In this document: one piece after another, positions 34,087 through 45,099 of the stretch
Numbering within the stretch: the first letter of the stretch is position 1
Layout of the letters: each line of letters begins with the position of its first letter
Made by a program: the position numbers and the translations under genes
NCBI RefSeq assembly: GCF_922984935.1
Contig: NW_025721202.1
Location: 243,333-307,332 of the forward strand
Reading direction: 5' to 3'
Source of the DNA: Meles meles
Lineage: Eukaryota > Chordata > Mammalia > Carnivora > Mustelidae
DNA length: 64,000 bases
The notes under the pieces: model-generated
Told to the model about the DNA's origin: nothing
The model's input: the letters and a program-made list of their open reading frames with translations, nothing else
Databases searched by the model: none

Positions 34087-34322
34087 TTAGGGACAAGGCA
34101 TGTCAGATCTGCCAACACAGATATGGACTCACCCAAGGGCTGTGTGGAGGGCGGGACTCAGGAGTCTCCTCAGGCCCTGGATTTTTGGACTGGAGGGGTA
34201 AAGAAGGTGGGAATCGCCTCTGGGGAGCATGATGGTTTCTACTGCTCCGAGGTTGTTATGTTAGGTTTAGAGGTTAGGGTTAGGTTTTGTGGTTAGGGTT
34301 AGTGTTAAGATTAGTGTTAAGG

Positions 34323-34507
34323 TGGGGCGCCTGGGTGGCTCAGTTGGTTAAAGCCTCTGCCTTCCGCTCAGGTCATGATCTCAGGGTCCTGGGATGGAGC
34401 CCCACATCAGGCTCTCTGCTCAGCGGGGAGCGTGCTTCGTCCTCTCTGTGCCTTCTTCTGATCTGTCTCTGTCAAAGAAATGAATAAAATCTTAAAAAAA
34501 AATAAAA
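34323..34507 (+). mobile_element. Carnivore SINE in TTAGGG tract
   Basis: GGGGCGCCTGGGTGGCTCAG head with box A, CAGGTCATGATCTCAGGGTC, CAGCGGGGAGCGTGCTTCG, CT-rich stretch, AATAAAATC and A-rich tail. It sits between TTAGGG-like sequence on both sides. No clean target duplication seen. The matching site in copy B is beyond the window end. Confidence 0.93.
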
Positions 34508-37500
34508 AGTTTAGGGTTAGGGTTATGTCTTAGGGACAAGGCATGTTGGATCTGGTAACACTTATATGGGCTCACCCAAGGGCTGAGTTGAAGGCGGGAC
34601 TCAGGAGGATCCTTAGGCCCTGGGTTTTTTTCCTAGAAGGTAAAGATGGTGGGAATGGGCTCAGGGGAGCATGCTGGTTTCTAGGTCTCTGAGAGTGTTA
34701 GATAGCACTAAATGAAATGGTTTATTTCATTTATTCTCCTGGCTGAGAGGCTGAGTCCTGCCATCAGTCTGATGATCCTATCCACTGGGATGGAATTGGG
34801 TATCAGGCCTCTGGGGTCCAGAGCCTGACCACCTGAGCTAGGGTATTAGGGTTTGGTCCTGGGAGCATGGCAGGCCTGAGGTGCCAGTGCGGACTCAGGC
34901 TCTCCGGAGGGATGAGTTGAGGGTATTGCTCTGGTGGCCCATCAGGCACTGGGCGGTGGTGTGTGGGTCCTCGGAAGGTGTGGGTGTCTTTAGGGGGCAT
35001 GGAGGTTTCTCCGGCCAGGAGCGTACTGCACAGGGCCATGTGGGCCATTTTCCTTGTGGGTGGCAGCCGGAGTCCAGCATTGCAAATACAGGGTCCCCAG
35101 TCTGGACGGCTAGGGAGCCAGGCCTCTGTGGATCGAAGCATAAACACCCATCCTAGCATTATGGTTAAGTCTTTGGGGCATGGTAACCCCGATCTGCCGG
35201 TGCTGTGGTGACCCATCCTGATGCCTGAGTTGAGGCTATGTCTGCAGGACTTTGAGACTCTGGTTCCCGGTCCTTGGGAGGGTCCAGAAGTGCTTTGGCC
35301 TCAGGGAGACTTGCAGGCTTCTCCTGCTCTGTGGCTTCAGCCCATTTCTAAACGGCACGGTTCATGCTGGGATCATGTGCAATTATGGGGTGCAACTCAG
35401 GGGTCCCCTATCTGGGGTTTTGAGGACCAGTTGTGGGAGGATGATGCCTGAGCACGAACCTGGGCTAGGGTTAGTATTAGGATTAGGGTTAAGGTTATGT
35501 CTTAGGGACAAGGCATGTCGGATATGCAAGCACAGATATCAGCTCACCCAAGGGCTGAGTTGAGGGCGGGACTCAGGAGGCTCCTCGGGCACTGGGGTTT
35601 TGGGCTGTACGGGCAAAGATGTTGGAAATCGCCTCAGGGGAGCATGCCAGTTTCTACAATTCTCAGGGCATTAGATAGCACGAAATGAAAGGTCACCTTC
35701 TGGCTGAGAGGGTGAGTCCTACTGTGAGGGTTAGGTTGTAGGGGCACTGCAGCCCCAATCTGCTGGCGCTGTGGTGGCCCATCCCAATGCTTGAGTTCAG
35801 AGCGTGTGTCTGCAGGACCATGAGACTCCTGGTTCTTGGTCCTTGGGGGCGCTGGAAGTGGAGTGGCCTCAGGGAGACATTCAAATTTATCCCGCTCTGT
35901 GGGTTCAGCACAATTCTAAACAGCATGGTTTCCTCCTGGTATCAGGTTCAATGATGGGGTATCGCTCACGGGTCCCCCATCTGGGGCCTTGGGGACCAGG
36001 AGTCAGAGTATGGACGCCTGAACACACAACCTGGGCTAGGTTTAGTATTATGGTTAGTGTTAGGCTTAGGGACAGGGCATGTCGGATCTGCTAGCACAGA
36101 TACGGGCTCACCCAAGGGCTGAGTTGAGGGCAGGACTCAGGAGGCTCCTCAGGCCCTGGGTTCTTGGCCTGGAGGAGCAAAGCTGGTGGGAATGGCCTCA
36201 AGGGAGAATGGCTGGTTGCTACTGCTCTGAGGGTGTGAGAGAACACCAAATGAAAAGGTCTCCTCCTGGCTGAGAACTGAGTCCTGCCGATAGTCTGATG
36301 CTCAACCCATGGGAGGAATTGGGTGTCAGGCCTCTGGGTCCAATGCCTGAACACCCACCCTAGTGTTAGGGTTTCGTCCTGGGAGAATGGCAGGCCTGCC
36401 AGTGCGGCTCAGGTTCTCTGGAGGGCTGAGTTGAGGGCATTGCTCTGGTGGCCTGTCAGGCTCTGGGTTTGTGGTGTGGCATTTCTTGGAAGGCGTGGCT
36501 GGCTTTAGGGGGCATGGAGGATTCTGTGGCCAGGAGCATACTGCACAGGATCATATGGTCCAGTTTCATCGTGGGTGGCAGCCAGAGTCCTGCATTGGGA
36601 ATACAGGGTCCCCAGTCTGGAGGGCTAGGGGTCCAGTCCTCAGGGGACAGAAGCCTGACACCCAACCTAGGGTTAGGGTAGGGTTGTAAGGGCATGGCAG
36701 CCCCGATCTGATGGCGCTGTGGTGATGCTTCCCAATGCCTGAGTTGAGGGTGTGAGTCTGTAGCACTGTGAGAGTCCTGGTTCCTGGTCCTTGGGTGTGC
36801 CAGAAGTGGCAGTGGCCTCTGGGAGGCATGCAGGTTTCTCCCGCTCTGCGGGTTCAACACATTTCTAAAGGGCAGGGTTTCCTCCTGGGATCAGGCGCAA
36901 TTATGGGGTGAAGCTCAGGGGTCCCCCATCTGGCCGTTTGGGGGACCAGGCTATGGAGGAGGGATGCCTGAACACACAACCTGGGCTAGAGTTAGTATTA
37001 AGGTTAGGCTTAGCGTTAAGGTTATGTCTTAGGGAGAAGGCATGTGGGATCTGCCAGCACAGATATTGGCTCCCTGAAGGGCTGAGTTGAGGGCAGGGCT
37101 CCGGAGGCTTCTCAGGCCCTGGGTTTTTGGCCTGGAGGTGCAAAGATGGCGGGAATGGCCTCAGGGCAGCTTGGCCGGTTCCTAGGGCTCTGAGGGTGTT
37201 GGAGAGCACCAAATGGAATCTCCTGCTGGTTGAGAAGCTGAGTCATGCCATCAGTTTGATGCTCCCACCCATGGGTGGAATTGGGTGTCAGGGTTCTAGA
37301 ACCTGAACACCCAACCTAGGCTTAGGGTTTGGTCCTGGGAGAATGGCAGGCCTGATGTGCCAGCACGGACTCAGGCTCTCTGGAGGGCTGGGCTGAGGGC
37401 ATTGTTCTGGCGGCCTGTAAGGCTAAGGAATTGTGGTGTGGGGGTGCTCAGAAGATGTGGTTGGCTTTAGGGGTCATGGAGGTTTCTCCGGCAAGGAGCG

Positions 37501-37828
37501 TTCTGCAAAGGTCCATGTGGTCAAGTTTCATCATGGGTGGCAGCCAGAGTCCTACGTTGGGAATATGGGGTCCCCAGTCTGGAGGGCTAGGGAGCCAGTC
37601 CTCTGGGGACTGAAGCCTGAACACCCAACCGCGGGTTAGGTTTAGGTCACAGGGGCATGGCGGCCCGGATCTGCCGGCACAGTGATGACCAATCCCGATG
37701 CCTGAGTTGAGGACGTGAGTCTGCAGGACCGTGAGACTCCTCATTCCTGCTCCTCAGGGGCGCCGGTATTGGGGGTAGCGTCAGGGAGGCATTCTGGTTT
37801 CTTCTGCTCTGTAGGTTCAGCACATTCC

Positions 37829-39218
37829 TTTTTTTTTTTTTTTCACTTTCAATATCTATCTATCTATCTATATTATTTGTTTTCAGCGTAACAGTATTCC
37901 TTATTTTTGCACCACACCCAGTGCTCCATGCAACACGTGCCCTCCCTAATACCCATCACCTTGTTCTCCCAACCTCCCACTCCCCACCCATTCAAGACCC
38001 TCAGGTTCTTTTTCAGAGTCCGTAGTCTCTCATGGTTCACCTCCCCTTCCCATTTCCCACAACTTCCTTCTCCTCGCCATCTCCCCATGTCCTCCTTGTT
38101 CTTTGTTATGCTCCACAAATAAGTGAAACCATATGATAATTGACTCTCTCTGCTTGACTTATTTCACTCAGCATAATCTCTTCCACTCCCGTCCATATTG
38201 CTACAAAAGTTGGTATTCATCCTTTCTGATGGAGGCATAATACTCCATCTTGTATATGGACCACATCTTCCTTATCCATTCGTCCATTGAAGGGCATCTT
38301 GGTTCTTTCCACAGTTTGGCGACCGAGGCCTTTGCTGCTATAAACATTGGGGTACAGATGGCCCTTCTTGTCACTACATCTGTATCTTTGGGGTAAATAC
38401 CCAGCAATGCAATTGCAGGGTCATAGGGAAGCTCTCTTTTTAATTTCTGGAGGAATCTCCACACTGTTCTCCAAAGTGGCTGCACCAACTTGCATTCCCA
38501 CCAACAGTGTAAGAGGGTTCCCCTTTCTCCACATCCTCTCCAACACACGTTGTTTCCTGTCTTGCTAATTGTGGCCTTTCTAACTGGTGTCAGGTGGTAT
38601 CTCAATGTCGTTTTCATTTGAATCTCCCTGATGGCTAGTGATGATGAACATTTTGTCATGTGTCTGATAGCCATTTGTATGTCTTCGTTGGAGGAGTGTC
38701 TGCTCATATCTTCTGCCCATTTTTGGATATGATTATCTGTTTTGTGTGTGTTGAGTTTGAGAAGTTCTTTCTAGATCCTGGATCTCAACCTTTTGTCTGA
38801 ACTGTCATTTACAAATATCTTCTCCCATTCCGTGGGTTGCCTTTTGATTGGTGGACTGTTCCCTTTGCTGTGCAGAAGCTTTTGATCTTGATGAAGTGCC
38901 AAAAGTTCATTTTCGCTTTTGTTTCCTTGGCCTTTGGAGACATATCTTGAAAGAAGTTGCTGTGGCTGATATCGAAGAGGTTACTGCCTATGTACTCCTC
39001 TAGGATTCTGAGAGAATCCTGTCTCACGTTGAGCTCCTTTATCGAGTTCGAGTTTATCATTGTGTATGGTGTAAGAGAATGGTCGAGTTTCATTCTTCTA
39101 CATATCGCTGTCCAGTTTTCCCAGCACCATTGATTGAGGAGAATGTCTTTTGTTACATTGAATATTTTTTCCTGAATTCTCGATGATTATATCACAATAG
39201 AGTTGAGGGTCCATATCT
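37829..39218 (-). mobile_element. Antisense L1 3' end, cut by satellite array
   Basis: Poly-T at 37,829-37,843 marks its 3' end. It runs leftwards-sense through the 3' UTR and ORF2 C-terminal region and stops abruptly at CCATATCT/AATCGGGATC, where array 2 begins. A TATC microsatellite lies just inside the tail at 37,850-37,875. It was inserted in the ~310 bp repeat (CAGCACATTC); the other side of that repeat is replaced by satellite. Confidence 0.93.
38201..39218 (-). pseudogene. L1 ORF2 C-terminal fragment
   Basis: The minus-strand frame 38,201-38,707 encodes the ORF2p C-terminus: SSNEDIQMAIRHM, SSLAIREIQMKTTLRYH, the CX3CX7HX4C motif CWRGCGERGTLLHCWWEC, LLGIYPKDTD and KEPRCPSMDEW. Upstream on that strand a second piece (38,809-39,093) has IKIKSFCTAKGTVHQ. 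The two are in different frames or broken by a stop. Catalytic RT residues are absent, since the element is truncated by the satellite junction. Confidence 0.9.
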
Positions 39219-39740
39219 AATCGGGATCGATGTGGGCAGAGCGCTCATGAAAATTGGCTGGCGTTGGATAACCATGGGGACCGCCTTGTTCCGCGTGGCC
39301 CAGGACCCTTTCTCGCTCGGGGTGTGTCGCAGCCACCCGAAAACGCGCCGAGACGACGGGGCCCGGCCGGGGGCCTCAGCGCCGGGGAGCTTGCTCCGAG
39401 CAGAGTTGATGGAGGGGCGGTGGTCGGGCATTCGTCTCCGCCTTGGAGGGAGGCCGGGCGCCCGGGAAGGGCTTGGCCTCTCTGGGGGAACAAATGGATC
39501 TGTCGCTCCACAGCTGTGTCGCAGCCACGAAACGGGCCGATGGCGCCAGGACGGTCGAGGACTCGTGGCGCGGGACTCAGGTTTCCCCATGGGGAGGCCC
39601 GCAGGCTCCGGCCCCTGGCAACGGAAGGGTGAGCAAGCAGGCCTGGACCGGGCCCGGCTTTCGGGGCTGGCCCGGCTCCAGCTGCCTGCGCCAAGGAGGG
39701 GAACACCAGAGTCTGAGGAGCGGGAGGCGTCGATTTGCCC
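39219..39740. repeat. Diverged first unit of array 2
   Basis: Begins AATCGGGATCGATGTGGGCAG, i.e. in the palindrome centre with only the right arm present. It then carries many changes (GGTGTGTCGCAGCC, GGGGCCCGGCCGGGGGCC, CAAATGGATCTGTCGC) before the array turns into near-consensus monomers at ~39,760. The left arm is replaced by L1 sequence. Confidence 0.85.
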
Positions 39741-42700
39741 ACGCCAGACTCACGGAGCTCCTCCTGGAGGTGCCGGAACGCGACGAAACGCGATCCCGGA
39801 CAGGGCCCCGGGGGGGGGCGGCCCTGCGGCCCTGTGGTGCCCGAAGCGTGTTCGCCGGGCGTTTTCCGGCCAATTCTCACGAGCGTTCTGCCCAAATCGG
39901 GATCGATTTGGGCAGAACGCTCGTGAGAATTGGGCGGCGTTGGGCAGCCCTGGTCAGCGCCCAGGACCGCGTGGAGCAGGGCCCTTTCTCGCTCGGGGCA
40001 TGGCGCGGCCACCCGGAAAACGGGCCGCGACGATGGGGCGCGGCCGGCGGCCCCGGCGCCGGGGAGTTTTCCCCGAGCAGAGTGGATGGAGGCGCCGTGG
40101 CCGGGCGTTGCCTCCGCCGTGGCAGGCGGCCGGGGCGCCCCTGGAGGCGGCTGGCCTCTGTGGGGAAAGGGATTGATCTCTCACTCCGCGGCTAGGACGA
40201 AGCCGGGAAAGGTGCCGTTGTCGCCGGGACGGTCAGGGGACTCGTGGCGCGGGACTCATGGTTCCCCATGGGGAAGCCCCCAGGCTCAGGGCCCTGGCAA
40301 CGGAAGGCTGAGCAAGCAGGCCCGGGCTCGGGCCCGGCTTTCCGGGCTGGCCCGGCCCCAGCTGCCGGCGCCAGGGAGGGGACCCCCGGAGGCTGAGGAG
40401 CGGGAGGCGTCGGCCTCCCCGGGACCCGCCTCCCGGAGCTCCTCCTGGCGGTGCCGGAACGCGACGACACGCGATCCCGGACAGGGCCCCGGGGGGGCGG
40501 CCCTGCGGCCCTCTGGTGCCCGAAGTGTGTTCGCCGGTCGTTTTCCGGCCAATTCTCACGAGCATTCTGCCCAAATCGGGATCGATTTGGGCTGAACGCT
40601 CGTGAGAATTGGCCGGCGTTGGGCAGCCCTGGTCAGCGCCCAGGGCCGCGTGGAGCAGGGCCCTTTCTCGCTCGGGGCATGGCGCGGCCACCCGGAAAAC
40701 GAGCCGCGACGATGGGGCGCGGCCGGCGGCCCCGGCGCCGGGGAGTTTTCCCCGAGCAGAGTGGATGGAGGCGCCGTGGCCGGGCGTCCGCCTCCGCCGT
40801 GGCGGGCGGCCGGGGCGCCCGTGGAGGGGGCTGGCCTCTGTGGGGGAACGGTGTGATCTCTCACTCCACGGCTGGGACGAAGCCGCGAAAGGTGCCGTCG
40901 TCGCCGGGACGGTCGGGGGGACTCGTGGCGCGGGACTCAGGGTTCCCCATGCGGAGGACCCCAGGCTCAGGACCCTGGCAACGGAAGGCTGAGCAAGCAG
41001 GCCCGGGCCGGGCCCGGTTTCGGGGCTGGCCCGGCCCCAGCGGCCGGCGCCAGGGAGTGGACCCCCGGAGGCTGAGGAGCGGGAGGCGTCGGCCTCCCCG
41101 GGGCCCGCCTCCAGGAGCTCCTCCTGGCGGTGCCGGAACGCGACGACACGCGATCCCGGACAGGGCCCCGGGGGGGCGGCCCTGCGGCCCTCTGGTGCCC
41201 GAAGTGTGTTCGCCGGGCGTTTTCCGGCCAATTCTCACGAGCGTTCTGCCCAATTCGGGATCGATTTGGGCAGAACGCTCGTGAGAATTGGCCGGCGTTG
41301 GGCAGCCCTGGTCAGCGCCCAGGGCCGCGTGGAGCAGGGCCCTTTCTCGCTCGGGGCATGGCGCGGCCACCCGGAAAACGAGCCGCGACGATGGGGCGCG
41401 GCCGGCGGCCCCGGCGCCGGGGAGTTTTCCCCGAGCAGAGTGGATGGAGGCGCCGTGGCCGGGCGTCCGCCTCCGCCGTGGCGGGCGGCCGGGTCGCCCG
41501 TGGAGGGGGCTGGCCTCTGTGGGGGAACGGAGTGATCTCTCACTCCACGGCTGGGACGAAGCCGCGAAAGGTGCCGTCGTCGCCGGGACGGTCGGGGGGA
41601 CTCGTGGCGCGGGACTCAGGGTTCCCCATGCGGAGGCCCCCAGGCTCAGGCCCCTGGCAACGGAAGGCTGAGCAAGCAGGCCCGGGCCCGGGCCCGGCTT
41701 TTGGGGCTGGCCCGGCCCCAGCGGCCGGCGCCAGGGAGGGGACCCCCGGAGGCTGAGGAACGGGAGGCGTCGGCCTCCCCGGGGCCCGCCTCCCGGAGCT
41801 CCTCCTGGCGGTGCCGGAACGCGACGACACGCGATCCCGGACAGGGCCCCGGGGGGGCGGCCCTGCGGCCCTCTGGTGCCCGAAGTGTGTTCACCGGGCG
41901 TTTTCCGGCCAATTCTCACGAGCGTTCTGCCCAAATTGGGATCGATTTGGGCAGAACGCTCGTGAGAATTGGCCGGCGTTGGGCAGCCCTTGTCAGCGCC
42001 CAGGGCCGCGTGGAACAGGGCCCTTTCTCGCTCGGGGCATGTCGCGGCCACCCGGAAAACGAGCCGCGACGATGGGGCGTGGCCGGCGGCCCCGGCGCCG
42101 GGGAGTTTTCCCCGAGCAGAGTGGATGGAGGCGCCGTGGCCGGGCGTCCGCCTCCGCCGTGGCGGGCGGCCGGGTCGCCCGTGGAGGGGGCTGGCCTCTG
42201 TGGGGGAACGGAGTGATCTCTCACTCCACGGCTGGGACGAAGCCGCGAAAGGTGCCGTCGTCGCCGGGACGGTCGGGGGGACTCGTGGCGCGGGACTCAG
42301 GGTTCCCCATGCGGAGGCCCCCAGGCTCAGGCCCCTGGCAACGGAAGGCTGAGCAAGCAGGCCCGGGCCCGGGCCCGGCTTTTGGGGCTGGCCCGGCCCC
42401 AGCGGCCGGCGCCAGGGAGGGGACCCCCGGAGGCTGAGGAGCGGGAGGCGTCGGCCTTCCCGGGGCCCGCCTCCCGGAGCTCCTCCTGGCGGTGCCGGAA
42501 CGCGACGACACGCGATCCCGGACAGGGCCCCGGGGGGGCGGCCCTGCGGCCCTCTGGTGCCCGAAGTGTGTTCGCCGGGCGTTTTCCGGCCAATTCTCAC
42601 GAGCGTTCTGCCCAAATTGGGATCGATTTGGGCAGAACGCTCGTGAGAATTGGCCGGCGTTGGGCAGCCCTTGTCAGCGCCCAGGGCCGCGTGGAACAGG

Positions 42701-45099
42701 GCCCTTTCTCGCTCGGGGCATGTCGCGGCCACCCGGAAAACGAGCCGCGACGATGGGGCGTGGCCGGCGGCCCCGGCGCCGGGGAGTTTTCCCCGAGCAG
42801 AGTGGATGGAGGCGCCGCGGCTGGGCGTCCGCCTCCGCCGTGGCGAGCGGCCGGGGCGCCCGTGGAGGGGGCTGGCCTCTGTGGGGGAACGGAGTGATCT
42901 CTCACTCCACGGCTGGGACGAAGCCGCGAAAGGTGCCGTCGTCGCCGGGACGGTCGGGGGGACTCGTGGCGCGGGACTCAGGGTTCCCCATGCGGAGGCC
43001 CCCAGGCTCAGGCCCCTGGCAACGGAAGGCTGAGCAAGCAGGCCCGGGCCCGGGCCCGGGTTTCGGGGCTGGCCCGGCCCCAGCGGCCGGCGCCAGGGAG
43101 GGGACCCCCGGAGGCTGAGGAGCGGGAGGCGTCGGCCTCCCCGGGGCCCGCCTCCCGGAGCTCCTCCTGGCGGTGCCGGAACGCGACGACACGCGATCCC
43201 GGACAGGGCCCCGGGGGGGCGGCCCTGCGGCCCTCTGGTGCCCGAAGTGTGTTCGCCGGGCGTTTTCCGGCCAATTCTCACGAGCGTTCTGCCCAAATCG
43301 GGATCGATTTGGGCAGAACGCTCGTGAGAATTGGCCGCGTTGGGCAGCCCTGGTCAGGGCCCAGTGCCGCGTGGAGCAGGGCCCTTTCTCATTCGGGGCA
43401 TGGCGCGGCCACCCGGAAAACGAGCCGCGACGATGGGGCGCGGCCGGCGGCCCCGGCGCCGGGGACTTTCCCCGAGCTGAGTGCATGGAGGCGCCGTGGC
43501 CGGGCTTCCGCCTCCGCCGTGGCGGGCGGCCGGGGCGCCCGTGGAGGGGGCTGGCCTCTGTGGGGGAACGGAGTGATCTCTCACTCCACGGCTGGGACGA
43601 AGCCGCGAAAGGTGCCGTCGTCGCCGGGACGGTCGGGGGGACTCGTGGCGCGGGACTCAGGGTTCCCCATGCGGAGGCCCCCAGGCTCAGGCCCCTGGCA
43701 ACGGAAGGCTGAGCAAGCAGGCCCGGGCCCGGGCCCGGGTTTCGGGGCTGGCCCGGCCCCAGCGGCCGGCGCCAGGGAGGGGACCCCCGGAGGCTGAGGA
43801 GCGGGAGGCGTCGGCCTCCCCGGGGCCCGCCTCCCGGAGCTCCTCCTGGCGGTGCCGGAACGCGACGACACGCGATCCCGGACAGGGCCCCGGGGGGGGC
43901 GGCCCTGCGGCCCTCTGGTGCCCGAAGTGTGTTCGCCGGGCGTTTTCCGGCCAATTCTCACGAGCGTTCTGCCCAAATCGGGATCGATTTGGGCAGAACG
44001 CTCGTGAGAATTGGCCGCGTTGGGCAGCCCTGGTCAGGGCCCAGTGCCGCGTGGAGCAGGGCCCTTTCTCATTCGGGGCATGGCGCGGCCACCCGGAAAA
44101 CGAGCCGCGACGATGGGGCGCGGCCGGCGGCCCCGGCGCCGGGGACTTTCCCCGAGCTGAGTGCATGGAGGCGCCGTGGCCGGGCTTCCGCCTCCGCCGT
44201 GGCGGGCGGCCGGGGCGCCCGTGGAGGGGGCTGGCCTCTGTGGGGGAACGGAGTGATCTCTCACTCCACGGCTGGGACGAAGCCGCGAAAGGTGCCGTTT
44301 TCGCCGGGACGGTCGGGGGGACTCGTGGCGCGGGACTCAGGGTTCCCCATGCGGAGGCCCCCAGGCTCAGGCCCCTGGCAACGGAAGGCTGAGCAAGCAG
44401 GCCCGGGCCCGGGCCCGGCTTCCGGGGCTGGCCCGGCCCCGCCGGCCGGCGCCAGGGAGGGGACCCCCGAAGGCTGAGGTGCGGGAGGCGTCGGGCTCCA
44501 CGGGTCCCGCCTCCCAGAGCTCCTCCTGGCGGTGCCGGAACGCCACGACACGCGATCCCGGACAGGGCCCCGGGGGGGCGGCCCTGCGGCCCTCTGGTGC
44601 CCGAAGTGTGTTCACCGGGCGTTTTCCGGCCAATTCTCACGAGCGTTCTGCCCAAATCGGGATCAATTTGGGCAGAACGCTCGTGAGAATTGGCCGGCGT
44701 TGGGCAGCCCTGGTCAGCGCCCAGGGCCACGTGGAGCAGGGCCCTTTCTCACTCGGGGCATGTCGCGGCCACCCGGAAAACGAGCCGCAAAGATGGGGCG
44801 CGGCCGGCGGCCCCGGCGCCGGGGAGTTTTCCCCGAGCAGAGTGGATGGAGGCGCCGTGGCCGGGCTTCCCACTCCGCCGTGGCGGGCGGCCGGGGCGCC
44901 CGTGGAGGGGGCTGGCCTCTGGGGGGGAACGGAGTGATCTCTCACTCCACCGTTGGGACGAAGCCGCGAAAGGTGCCGTCGTCACCGGGACGGTCGGGGG
45001 GACTGGTGGCGCGGGACTCAGTGTTCCCCATGCGGAGGCCCCCAGGCTCAGGCCCCTGGCAACGGAAGGCTGAGCAAGCAGGCCCGGGCCCGGGCCCGG

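Larger units (their letters stand above)
30871..37828. repeat. Degenerate ~310 bp repeat with TTAGGG, block 2
   Basis: About 22 tandem monomers of the same family as 22,211-25,007. The CTGAGTTGAGG marker, exact or varied, recurs near 30,952, 31,262, 31,577, 31,926, 32,238, 32,553, 32,867, 33,180, 33,487, 33,809, 34,140, 34,579, 34,912, 35,226, 35,560, 35,793, 36,118, 36,427, 36,739, 37,082, 37,388 and 37,702. Two alternating flavours appear after ~34,100, one with AGGGACAAGGCATGTCGGAT and one with GGGGCATGGCAGCCCC. TTAGGG hexamers are on the + strand throughout. Interrupted by a SINE at 34,323 and ended by an L1 at 37,829. No coding signal. Confidence 0.9.

Noticed and set aside
38347..38568. 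Open frames antisense to L1 (for example 38,347-38,568 and 26,626-26,937) as host genes
   Set aside because: They are the reverse strand of recognisable L1 ORF2 and carry no independent signal.
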